Below, piece after piece: positions 9,117 through 15,686 of a stretch of DNA of 64,000 nt. Every line of letters begins with the position of its first letter. The first letter of the stretch is position 1. The DNA comes from Acidobacteriota bacterium (GTDB lineage: Bacteria; Acidobacteriota; Terriglobia; Acidiferrales; UBA7541), in assembly GCA_003224085.1 (NCBI GenBank), contig QHYK01000102.1, positions 1 to 64,000 of the forward strand, read 5' to 3'. The notes beneath the pieces were generated by a model, which searched no databases, was not told where the DNA came from, and was given only the letters and a program-made list of their open reading frames with translations. Made by a program: the position numbers and the translations under genes.

Positions 9117-9803
9117 GTGGCTCCGGAGACTCGGGCCCTGGAACGACTGGACCGGGCCGTCATTTTTCTTGGGCCTCCGGGCGCGGGAAAAGGCACGCAG
9201 GCAAAGGAATTGGCCAAGCTTTACCGCGTGCCGCATCTCTCGACCGGCGACATGTTTCGCGAGCATGTCAGCCTGGGGACGCCGCTGGGCAAAGAAGTTC
9301 AGCCCATCATGGCGCGCGGCGAGCTGGTTCCGGACTCCCTGGTCCTGAAAATGGTCCGGGAGCGCATCGAGCGGCCGGATTGTTCGCATGGTTTTGTGTT
9401 TGACGGTTTTCCCCGGACCGTTGCGCAGGCGCAGTACTTGGGCGTTTTACTTCGGCAGCACGGGTACCGGCCCCCGCTGGTGGTGCATTTTGCGCTTGAT
9501 CCGGAGCTGGTGCTCAAGCGCATTACCGGCCGGCGCATGTGTAAGGTGGGCGGCGAGATTTATAATATTTACGAGCGCCCGCCAAAAGTGGATGGCCGCT
9601 GCGATAACGACGGCGGTGAGCTGATCGAGCGGCCCGATGACCGGGAAGAGATTGTAATGCCGAGGCTGCAGGCGTACGAGAAACTGACCGAGCCCCTGGT
9701 GTCGTATTACCGGAGGCTGGGCCGCCTGCATGACGTAGATGCCTCGAAAAGCATCGACGAAGTAAGGAAGCAAGTGCTTGAGATTGTGCGCAATTCGCGC
9801 TAG
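9117..9803 (+). CDS. adk: Adenylate kinase, zinc-type lid with one ligand missing
   Basis: Adenylate kinase interconverts ATP plus AMP and 2 ADP. Walker A is GPPGAGKGT at residues 19-27, and the AMP-binding STGDMFR and DGFPRT segments are present. The long LID resembles zinc-bearing enzymes of the Bacillus type, which use Cys-Cys-Cys-Asp. Here the ligand positions read Cys142, Gly145, Cys162 and Asp165, so the second ligand is replaced by Gly. The start is GTG 9117, after a GGAGAGAG-like site, giving a short N-terminal extension. It follows secY by 15 nt. Confidence 0.96.
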   Translation: MAPETRALERLDRAVIFLGPPGAGKGTQAKELAKLYRVPHLSTGDMFREHVSLGTPLGKEVQPIMARGELVPDSLVLKMVRERIERPDCSHGFVFDGFPRTVAQAQYLGVLLRQHGYRPPLVVHFALDPELVLKRITGRRMCKVGGEIYNIYERPPKVDGRCDNDGGELIERPDDREEIVMPRLQAYEKLTEPLVSYYRRLGRLHDVDASKSIDEVRKQVLEIVRNSR

Positions 9804-9838
9804 CGGCCCGTTGAGGGCCAGTGGGCGCGGCCAGCAGC

Positions 9839-9898
9839 GCTTAAAGGTGGTGCGGTAAGCACCGCAAAGCTTAAAGGTGGTGCGGTAAGCACCGCAAA
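9839..9898 (+). repeat. Tandem 30-bp hairpin-forming repeat between adk and map
   Basis: Two identical, adjacent 30-bp units occupy 9839-9868 and 9869-9898. Each contains GGTGC-GGTAA-GCACC, a five-pair stem that extends to seven with one G-T pair. The second unit ends about 9 nt before the map start and overlaps its ribosome-binding region. Confidence 0.9.
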
Positions 9899-9907
9899 AA
9901 AGGAACG

Positions 9908-10681
9908 ATGGCGATTCACCTGCGAAGTGCCGAAGAACTGAAAAAAATGCACCGCGCAGGGCTCATCGTTTACGAAGTTTTGACCGCGCTGCGAAGCGCC
10001 GTCAAGCCCGGCATGACCACGATGGACCTCGAGAAGCTGGCCGAGGAAAAAATCGCTGGCAAGCCGGGGCACGCTGCGTTCAAGGGCTACCGCGGGTATC
10101 CCTGCATACTGTGCACTTCGGTGAACAGCGAGATCGTGCACGGGATTCCGTCGCCCAAGCGCAAGTTGCGCGAAGGCGATATCGTCTCGATCGATTTCGG
10201 GATGGAAGTGGACGGTTATTATGCGGACTCCGCGGTGACGGTCGCTCTGGGCAAGGTTCGGCCGGAGGTGCAGAAGCTGCTGGATGTGACCCGCGAGTCG
10301 CTCGACCGCGCGATTGACAAGATGCGCGCTGGCAACCGCCTCGGCGACGTCGGCCATGCCGTGCAGAGCTGGGTCGAGCAGAACGGTTTCTCGGTGGTGC
10401 GGGAGTTTGTCGGGCACGGCATCGGCACCAGGATGCATGACGAGCCCAACCTTCCGAATTACGGCGAGGAAGGACGCGGCGCGCGGTTGCAGGAAGGCAT
10501 GGTCATCGCCGTCGAGCCCATGGTCAATGCCGGCCGCCCGGAAGTGCGGATGCGGGACGAGTGGGTCGCGGAAACTGCGGATGGCAGCACGTCGGCGCAC
10601 TTCGAGCATACCGTGGCCGTCACTGCCAACGGGCCGTGGATTCTGACGCGCCCGAAAGAGGTGACCGGCCCGGCCTGGTAG
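9908..10681 (+). CDS. map: Methionine aminopeptidase, type I
   Basis: Removes the initiator methionine from nascent proteins; a cytoplasmic dinuclear metalloenzyme. The five metal ligands are visible in their usual motifs: Asp in SIDFG, Asp in YYADSA, His in FVGHGIG, Glu in AVEPM and Glu in HFEHTV. At 257 residues it is a normal short type I enzyme without an N-terminal zinc finger. An AAAAAAGGA purine stretch precedes ATG 9908. It lies between adk and infA, as in many spc operons. Confidence 0.97.
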   Translation: MAIHLRSAEELKKMHRAGLIVYEVLTALRSAVKPGMTTMDLEKLAEEKIAGKPGHAAFKGYRGYPCILCTSVNSEIVHGIPSPKRKLREGDIVSIDFGMEVDGYYADSAVTVALGKVRPEVQKLLDVTRESLDRAIDKMRAGNRLGDVGHAVQSWVEQNGFSVVREFVGHGIGTRMHDEPNLPNYGEEGRGARLQEGMVIAVEPMVNAGRPEVRMRDEWVAETADGSTSAHFEHTVAVTANGPWILTRPKEVTGPAW

Positions 10682-10745
10682 TTGATTTTGCAAGGCGCCG
10701 GGCTGGAGGCAGGCTTGCGCGCGTCCCGGCAAGCAACAGGAGAAT

Positions 10746-11009
10746 ATGGCGAAGGGGTTCGAAAAGAAGAGCGACAAAGGCGACTCGGGAAATCCGAAAG
10801 AGGACGCCATTGAAGTGATGGCCACGGTCATCGAGCCGTTGCCCAACGCCATGTTCCGCGTCGAGCTGGAGAACAAGCACCAGGTTCTGGCGCACGTTTC
10901 CGGCAAAATGCGCAAGAATTTTATTCGCATTCTAGCGGGTGACAAGGTCGCCGTCGAGCTTTCGCCGTACGATTTGACGCGCGGGCGCATCGTCTATCGC
11001 TATAAGTAG
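10746..11009 (+). CDS. infA: Translation initiation factor IF-1
   Basis: IF-1 binds the 30S A site during initiation. The OB-fold core is clear, from [20 protein letters not shown] to [15 protein letters not shown], the diagnostic C-terminus. The 87-residue product has a hydrophilic N-terminal extension of about 15 residues ([15 protein letters not shown]) ahead of the core. AGGAG upstream of ATG 10746 supports this start. It precedes rpmJ. Confidence 0.96.
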   Translation: MAKGFEKKSDKGDSGNPKEDAIEVMATVIEPLPNAMFRVELENKHQVLAHVSGKMRKNFIRILAGDKVAVELSPYDLTRGRIVYRYK

Positions 11010-11074
11010 CGGCGGGTCTTGCCGGGGCTGCCTCTTACCCTGAGAGCAGCCGAGGGCTGCGGGTGGGAAAGAAG

Positions 11075-11107
11075 TTGTAGTGGCGGGTCTTTAGACCCGT
11101 GGTTTTG
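11075..11107 (+). repeat. REP-like palindrome (family TTGTAG...CTTTAG)
   Basis: A TTGTAGTGG lead is followed by a perfect hairpin CGGGTCT-TT-AGACCCG (11084-11099). It lies in the infA-rpmJ spacer, immediately before a second copy. Confidence 0.8.
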
Positions 11108-11132
11108 TAGGGGGCGCGCTTTAGCGCGTCCC
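11105..11132 (+). repeat. REP-like palindrome, second adjacent copy
   Basis: TTGTAGGGG followed by a GCGCGC-TTTA-GCGCGT hairpin. It has the same architecture as the copy at 11075 but a different stem sequence. Confidence 0.75.
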
Positions 11133-11167
11133 AGTTCGGCGTGGTTTGCCGAAGGATTGAGGAGCAC

Positions 11168-11281
11168 ATGAAAGTTCGGGCATCAGTAAAAAAGATTTGT
11201 GACAAATGCAAGGTGATCCACCGGCGCGGCGTGGTGCGGGTGATTTGCGTCAACCCCAAGCACAAGCAGCGCCAGGGATAG
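11168..11281 (+). CDS. rpmJ: 50S ribosomal protein L36
   Basis: L36 is the smallest large-subunit protein. The 37-residue ORF starts [16 protein letters not shown] and carries Cys11, Cys14, Cys27 and His32, the zinc site of the standard form. AGGAG lies 4 nt upstream of ATG 11168. It is too short for ordinary ORF filters. It follows infA after a spacer filled by two REP-like palindromes and precedes rpsM by 16 nt. Confidence 0.97.
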   Translation: MKVRASVKKICDKCKVIHRRGVVRVICVNPKHKQRQG

Positions 11282-11297
11282 GGTTTAGGAGAACAGC

Positions 11298-11687
11298 ATG
11301 GCACGCATCGCAGGTGTAGATCTTCCGCCGCAAAAGCGCCTTTGGATCGGGTTAACCTCCATCTATGGCATCGGCCAGGCGCGCGCGCGCAAACTTGCCG
11401 CGAAGGCCGGCGTGGATCACACGAAAAAGATTCGCGACCTGACCGAAGATGAAGTCAACCATATCCGCCAGGCCATCGAGCAGGAAGGCCGCGTCGAAGG
11501 CGATCTCCGCAAGGAGATTCAGATGAACATTCGCCGGCTGATTGAAATTCAGGCGTATCGCGGAATTCGGCATCGTCGCAACTTGCCGGTTCGCGGCCAG
11601 CGCACGCATACCAACGCGCGCACCCGCAAGGGTCCGCGGCGCGGGGCCATCGCGGCGAAGAAGAAGACCGTCGGCAAGAAGGGCTAA
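11298..11687 (+). CDS. rpsM: 30S ribosomal protein S13
   Basis: S13 in the 30S head contacts P-site tRNA and the 50S subunit. It starts [14 protein letters not shown] and contains ALTSIYGIG-like [12 protein letters not shown] and the C-terminal [17 protein letters not shown], all diagnostic. Length 129 residues is normal. TAGGAGAACAGC precedes the ATG. It is the first gene of the alpha-operon section. Confidence 0.98.
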   Translation: MARIAGVDLPPQKRLWIGLTSIYGIGQARARKLAAKAGVDHTKKIRDLTEDEVNHIRQAIEQEGRVEGDLRKEIQMNIRRLIEIQAYRGIRHRRNLPVRGQRTHTNARTRKGPRRGAIAAKKKTVGKKG

Positions 11688-11690
11688 CGC

Positions 11691-11719
11691 TTGTAGGGGG
11701 CAGCACGTCTGCGCCCTAG
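11691..11719 (+). repeat. REP-like palindrome
   Basis: TTGTAGGGG lead followed by an imperfect GGGGGCAG/CTGCGCCC stem. It lies in the rpsM-rpsK spacer. Confidence 0.65.
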
Positions 11720-11765
11720 CGTGGCAGGGTTTTAGATTTCGGCTTACAACGAAACGGAGTGCATC

Positions 11766-12224
11766 GTGGCAAAAGAACCAAAAGCTGCGGCAACGACGCC
11801 GGAAGGCGCAGCACCGGCGAAACCAGCCGCCGCGAAGCGCAAGAAAGAATTCAAGAAGAAGCGCGAACGCCGCGTCGTGCCGCACGGCGTCGTCTATGTG
11901 GCTGCGTCGTTCAACAACACGCAGATCACCATCACGGACCCCGACGGCCGCACCATGTGTTGGTCTTCGGCCGGCGCGGTCGGCTTCAAAGGCTCGCGCA
12001 AAGGAACGCCGTACGCCGCACAGCAGGCTTCGCTGGCGGCTGCGGGCGTTGCGCGCGATCAGTACGGTATGAAGAGCGTGGAAGTTCGCGTGAAGGGACC
12101 GGGTTCGGGACGCGAATCCGCCGTCCGCGCGCTGTCCGCCGCGGGATTGCACATTGTGCTGCTTCGCGATATTACGCCGATTCCGCACAACGGCTGCCGG
12201 CCGCCGAAGCGCCGCCGCGTCTAG
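11766..12224 (+). CDS. rpsK: 30S ribosomal protein S11
   Basis: S11 forms part of the platform near the Shine-Dalgarno helix. Core motifs include [23 protein letters not shown] and the C-terminal [18 protein letters not shown], diagnostic of S11. The 152-residue length includes an Ala/Lys-rich N-terminal extension. The start is GTG 11766; no ATG lies near it. It follows rpsM after a spacer holding a palindromic repeat. Confidence 0.97.
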   Translation: MAKEPKAAATTPEGAAPAKPAAAKRKKEFKKKRERRVVPHGVVYVAASFNNTQITITDPDGRTMCWSSAGAVGFKGSRKGTPYAAQQASLAAAGVARDQYGMKSVEVRVKGPGSGRESAVRALSAAGLHIVLLRDITPIPHNGCRPPKRRRV

Positions 12225-12225
12225 G

Positions 12226-12254
12226 CTTGTAGGGGCGCAGCATGCTGCGCCCCA
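12226..12254 (+). repeat. REP-like perfect palindrome
   Basis: A TTGTA lead is followed by a perfect 22-bp inverted repeat (12232-12253, halves GGGGCGCAGCA and its complement). It begins 2 nt after the rpsK stop and may also act as a processing or attenuation hairpin. Confidence 0.8.
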
Positions 12255-12300
12255 GTTAGCGAATAGGCTGACCGAATGAGTTTTGTGAAGGGAGAATAGA

Positions 12301-12933
12301 TTGGCAAGACATCGTGATGCCGTCTGCCGCCTGTGCCGCAGGGAAGGGCAGAAGCTGTTTTTGAAGGGCCTGCGCTGCTTTACCGAGAAGTGCGCCATTG
12401 AGAAGCGAAACTTCGTTCCGGGGCAGCACGGCCAGTCGCGGCGGGCCAAGGTGGCGGGCTACGGCCTGCAGTTGCGCGAAAAGCAGAAGGTGAAGCGCAC
12501 CTACGGGCTGCTCGAGCGCCAGTTCCGCAATTATTTCGAAAAGGCGGTGCGCATGAAGGGCCCCTCGGGCGAAAACCTGATCATCATGCTCGAACGCCGC
12601 CTCGATAACACGGTGTGGCGCGCCGGCCTGGCCGCCTCGCGCGCGCAAGCGCGGCAACTCGTGCTGCACGGCCATGTCCGGGTGAACGGGAAGAAGGTGA
12701 ACATTTCTTCTTACCTTGTGAACGTGGGCGAGGAAATTTCCATTAAGGAGAAGATGCACCAGAATGCCGCGGTGCTCGACGCGCGCAATGTCGCGCAGAG
12801 CCAGAATGCTGTGCCCTGGCTCGAGCAGCAGCGCGAGCAGTTCAAGGCCAAGGTAGTGGCTCTGCCCAAGCGCGAAGACGTGCAGACGCCGCCCATCAAC
12901 GAGCAGCTCATCGTCGAACTCTACTCGAAATAA
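12301..12933 (+). CDS. rpsD: 30S ribosomal protein S4 (zinc-finger form)
   Basis: S4 nucleates 30S assembly and in several species represses translation of its own operon. The N-terminus carries Cys9, Cys12, Cys26 and Cys31, the zinc-containing form. An S4 RNA-binding domain is clear at RLDNTVWRAGLAASRAQARQ. The start is TTG 12301 preceded by GGGAGAATAGA; no alternative fits the conserved MARHRDAVCRLCRR opening. Product 210 residues, normal. Confidence 0.97.
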   Translation: MARHRDAVCRLCRREGQKLFLKGLRCFTEKCAIEKRNFVPGQHGQSRRAKVAGYGLQLREKQKVKRTYGLLERQFRNYFEKAVRMKGPSGENLIIMLERRLDNTVWRAGLAASRAQARQLVLHGHVRVNGKKVNISSYLVNVGEEISIKEKMHQNAAVLDARNVAQSQNAVPWLEQQREQFKAKVVALPKREDVQTPPINEQLIVELYSK

Positions 12934-12934
12934 G

Positions 12935-12969
12935 TGTCGACTGTTTAGTGCTTAGTTTTTGGTTTAGGG
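12935..12969 (+). repeat. Degenerate heptamer-phased repeat
   Basis: Follows rpsD as a run of roughly 7-nt units (GACTGTT, TAGTGCT, TAGTTTT, TGGTTTA). The units are degenerate, and the phase is weaker here than at the other loci. Confidence 0.45.
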
Positions 12970-12987
12970 CATGCTCGAAAAACTCGG

Positions 12988-13036
12988 CTTGTGGTTTCAG
13001 TGGACGGGAAGGAACCAGGTTCGACGGGTCCACAAG
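12988..13036 (+). promoter_or_regulatory. Two mutually exclusive hairpins upstream of rpoA
   Basis: CTTGTGG (12988-12994) can pair with CCACAAG (13030-13036), while GTGGAC (13000-13005) can pair with the overlapping GTCCAC (13028-13033). Both cannot form at once. They lie in the 223-nt rpsD-rpoA spacer. A regulatory role is inference. Confidence 0.3.
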
Positions 13037-13156
13037 CGAACGTAAAACCAGTTTTCAATTTCAAAGATTTTCTTTACTTGGAACTTAAGACCAGCAACTA
13101 AGAACTTTTTTAGAGTTTTGTGGTCAACAAGGTTGGCCACGGAAAGAAGGAACAAG

Positions 13157-14188
13157 ATGTGGAAAGGTTTTCAAAAGCCCAAGCACCTCGCGTCGGATCT
13201 CGAATCGCTGACCGAAAAGTACGGGCGTTTCTCCGCGCAGCCGTTTGAGCGCGGATGGGGGACTACCGTCGGTAACGCTCTGCGCCGCGCGCTACTCAGC
13301 TCGATCGAGGGCGCGGCGGTCACCGCCGTGAAAATCGAAGGCGTTTTGCACGAGTTTTCTTCGATTCCCGGCGTCGTTGAGGATGCCACGGACATCATTC
13401 TCAACCTCAAGCAGGTGCCCATCAAGTTGAACACCGATCTGCCCAAGACGATTTATCTTAACGTCGAGCAGCCCGGAACGGTCACCTCTGCGAATATCGA
13501 GGAAGACGCCGATTTCGCCGTGCTCGACAAGAGCGTCTACATCGCTACGGTCAGCGAAGGCGGCAAGCTGCAGATCGAAATGCGCGCCAAGAACGGCCGC
13601 GGCTACGTCGCCGCCGACCGCAACTACGACGAAGATCTGCCCATCGGCTACATTCCGGTGGACAGCGTCCATTCGCCAGTGCGCAAGGTCAACTACTCGG
13701 TTGAAGCGGCCCGTCTCGGCCAAATGACCGACTACGAAAAGCTGATGATGGAAGTTTGGACCAACGGCGCCATCACGCCCAAGGATGCCATCGGCTTCGC
13801 CGCCAAGCTGGTGAAAGACCACATGAGCATCTTCATCAACTTTGAAGAGCCCGTGGAAGCCGTGGAAGCTCCGCAGGACACTTCGCACGATCCGCGCCTC
13901 GAGCACCTGGACCGCTCCGTCGAGGAGCTCGAGCTCTCCGTGCGCTCCTACAACTGCTTGAAGAACGCGAATATTCAGACCATTCGCGAACTCGTGCAGA
14001 AGAGCGAAAACGAAATGCTGAAGACCAAGAACTTCGGCCGCAAGTCCCTGAACGAGATCAAGGAAATTCTCACCAAGATGGGGCTTTCGCTGGGCATGAA
14101 ATTCGATGAGCACGGCCGCATCATCTGGCCGCCGCTCCCGAGCCAGACCGCTGCGCCGACCGAAGACACCATCGGCGGCGGCCTATAA
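13157..14188 (+). CDS. rpoA: DNA-directed RNA polymerase subunit alpha
   Basis: Alpha dimerises to start RNA polymerase assembly, and its C-terminal domain contacts UP elements and activators. The N-terminal domain has [28 protein letters not shown], and the C-terminal domain has the helix-hairpin-helix region [20 protein letters not shown] and [18 protein letters not shown] 13157 follows GGAAAGAAGG, and MWKGFQKPK is a common opening; the frame is open upstream to 13118 but lacks support. Product 343 residues, standard. Confidence 0.98.
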   Translation: MWKGFQKPKHLASDLESLTEKYGRFSAQPFERGWGTTVGNALRRALLSSIEGAAVTAVKIEGVLHEFSSIPGVVEDATDIILNLKQVPIKLNTDLPKTIYLNVEQPGTVTSANIEEDADFAVLDKSVYIATVSEGGKLQIEMRAKNGRGYVAADRNYDEDLPIGYIPVDSVHSPVRKVNYSVEAARLGQMTDYEKLMMEVWTNGAITPKDAIGFAAKLVKDHMSIFINFEEPVEAVEAPQDTSHDPRLEHLDRSVEELELSVRSYNCLKNANIQTIRELVQKSENEMLKTKNFGRKSLNEIKEILTKMGLSLGMKFDEHGRIIWPPLPSQTAAPTEDTIGGGL

Positions 14189-14199
14189 GGTTACTGGTC

Positions 14200-14235
14200 T
14201 TGTAGCGATTGGTGGGGCGCCCTTCAGCCCGTCCC
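14200..14235 (+). repeat. REP-like palindrome
   Basis: A TTGTAG lead with a GGGGCGCCCTTCAGCCCGTCCC imperfect hairpin shortly after the rpoA stop. It belongs to the same family as the 11075 copy but is more degenerate. Confidence 0.5.
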
Positions 14236-14262
14236 TTTGCGAGCTTGCTCTCTCACGAGTTT

Positions 14263-14292
14263 TCTAGAGGGGGGGCTTTAGCCCCGCTCTGC
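14263..14292 (+). repeat. REP-like palindrome
   Basis: A GGGGC-TTTA-GCCCC hairpin (14272-14285) with a TCTAGAGG lead. This is the second copy in the rpoA-rplQ spacer. Confidence 0.65.
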
Positions 14293-14350
14293 TGCCCTTC
14301 TGGCGCTCGCGATGGCAGCCGATGACCGTCAGGCCAGTGGCACTGGGTTT

Positions 14351-14378
14351 CAACTTTAAACTTTCGACTTTCAACTAA
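14351..14378 (+). repeat. Heptamer-phased degenerate repeat, 4 units
   Basis: Four adjacent 7-nt units read CAACTTT, AAACTTT, CGACTTT and CAACTAA, ending about 10 nt before the rplQ start. Confidence 0.7.
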
Positions 14379-14388
14379 GGGATTGACC

Positions 14389-14808
14389 ATGCGACATCTC
14401 AACTCTGGATCGAAACTCGGCAAGCAGCCCGACCATCGCCGCGCCGTCTTGCGCAGCCTGGTCACGAATCTGCTCCAGCACGGCCGCATCACCACCACGC
14501 TCACGCGCGCCAAGGCCGCTCGCCCCATGGCCGAAAAAATGATCACTCTCGGCAAGCGCGACACGCTGCAGTCGCGCCGCCAGGCGGCTTCCTATCTCCT
14601 GGTGCCGGCCGTCACGCAAAAACTCTTCAGCGAAATCGCGCCAAAATTTGGCGACCGCGCCGGCGGCTACACCCGCATCATCCGCGCCGGCAATCGCGTG
14701 GGCGACAACGCCAAAGTAGCCATCCTCGAAATCGTCGGATACCAGTACAAGGAAAAAGAAAAGAAGGAAAAGCCCAAGAAGGAAGAACCCGCCGAAGCCT
14801 CCAGCTGA
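14389..14808 (+). CDS. rplQ: 50S ribosomal protein L17
   Basis: L17 lies near the tunnel exit and ends the alpha operon. It starts [24 protein letters not shown], the family opening, so ATG 14389 is preferred over TTG 14383. The central LITTLARAK-like [14 protein letters not shown] and the Tyr/Arg-rich [25 protein letters not shown] are diagnostic. The product is 139 residues, with a Glu/Lys-rich tail. No clear intrinsic terminator follows. Confidence 0.97.
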   Translation: MRHLNSGSKLGKQPDHRRAVLRSLVTNLLQHGRITTTLTRAKAARPMAEKMITLGKRDTLQSRRQAASYLLVPAVTQKLFSEIAPKFGDRAGGYTRIIRAGNRVGDNAKVAILEIVGYQYKEKEKKEKPKKEEPAEASS

Positions 14809-14916
14809 GGCCGCAGACTTGGCCGCGCCGTCATTTCGAGCGCCGCGAGAAATCTCTCCCCGCTTTCTGGAATCTTCGCAGGGCGCAGCTTTACCCTGAG
14901 TGTAGTAGTCGGAGGG

Positions 14917-15117
14917 ATGCTGCACAATCTCTTCCGCTGCATGACGTATGAGGGTCCCGTCGCCGGAGTTTCCACCGGCGCCAACCTCGTCGCCGCTTTG
15001 CGCGTCGGCGAACAACTGGGACCTGGCGCCACGGTCGTCACGGTTTTGTGCGACACCGGCATGAAATACCTCAAGACATTTCGCACCGAACGCTCTCCGG
15101 TAGGGGCCGGGCTTTAG
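14917..15117 (+). pseudogene. C-terminal fragment of a cysteine-synthase-family gene
   Basis: The translation TYEGPVAGVSTGANLVAALR followed by LGPGATVVTVLCDTGMKYL matches the C-terminal end of PLP-dependent cysteine synthases, which usually read EG-SGANxxAAL then GxTVVTVxCDSGxxYLS. Nothing of the PLP-lysine domain, which should lie more than 200 codons upstream, is present: that space is rplQ and repeat sequence. The fragment is therefore a gene remnant, probably left by a deletion. It is flanked on both sides by dispersed-repeat sequence. Confidence 0.65.
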
Positions 15118-15126
15118 CCCTGCTCT
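15099..15126 (+). repeat. REP-like palindrome
   Basis: GGTAGGGGCC followed by GGGC-TTTA-GCCC, overlapping the end of the cysteine-synthase remnant. Confidence 0.65.
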
Positions 15127-15143
15127 ACGCTGCTCGCCCTTTG

Positions 15144-15168
15144 CTTGTAGCGGCGACTTTACCTCGCC
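15144..15168 (+). repeat. REP-like palindrome
   Basis: TTGTAGC lead with a GGCGA-CTTTACC-TCGCC stem-loop, upstream of the PadR gene. Confidence 0.6.
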
Positions 15169-15266
15169 ATTTTCTGCTTCTCAATTTCCATTTTCGAGTT
15201 CCCCTCCTCCCCTTGCTTACCGAGGGGAACAGGTGTACCTTAATCCCCGGTAACCGAGGAGAGCGC

Positions 15267-15602
15267 ATGAGCAAGCCATCCGACCTCGTCCAGGGCACGC
15301 TGGACCTGCTGCTTTTGAAAATTCTCGCGCTCCAGCCGCTGAACGGCTTCGCCATCAGCCAGCGCCTGAAGCAAATATCCGGGGACGTTCTTCAAGTCAG
15401 TGACGGCTCGCTCTATCCCGCTTTGCACAAGCTCGAACAACAAGGCTGGATCGCCTCCGAATGGAAACTCAGCGAGAACAACCGGCGCGCCAAATTCTAT
15501 TCGCTGATGCGGCTCGGCCGCAGGCACCTGGAAAAGGAAGCCGGCAACTGGAACCGCCTCTCCGCGGCCATTTCGCATGTCGTAAAGCTGAAGGAAGCGT
15601 AG
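15267..15602 (+). CDS. PadR-family transcriptional regulator
   Basis: A 111-residue winged-helix regulator. The opening LVQGTLDLLLLKILALQPLNGFAISQRL and the wing segment VSDGSLYPALHKLEQQGWI are characteristic of PadR. ATG 15267 has GAGGAGAG upstream; the longer open frame from 15048 overlaps the remnant and repeats. It is 84 nt ahead of an ADOP-type permease on the same strand. This PadR-ADOP pairing is common in Acidobacteriota, and it probably regulates that permease. The effector is unknown. Confidence 0.9.
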   Translation: MSKPSDLVQGTLDLLLLKILALQPLNGFAISQRLKQISGDVLQVSDGSLYPALHKLEQQGWIASEWKLSENNRRAKFYSLMRLGRRHLEKEAGNWNRLSAAISHVVKLKEA

Positions 15603-15686
15603 ACAGGAAGCGGCTGGCTGTGGTCCCGAGCGGAGCGAGGGATCTGCTTTTCTGCTCGCAACGCTGCGTGTTGCAAGGAGCACACC

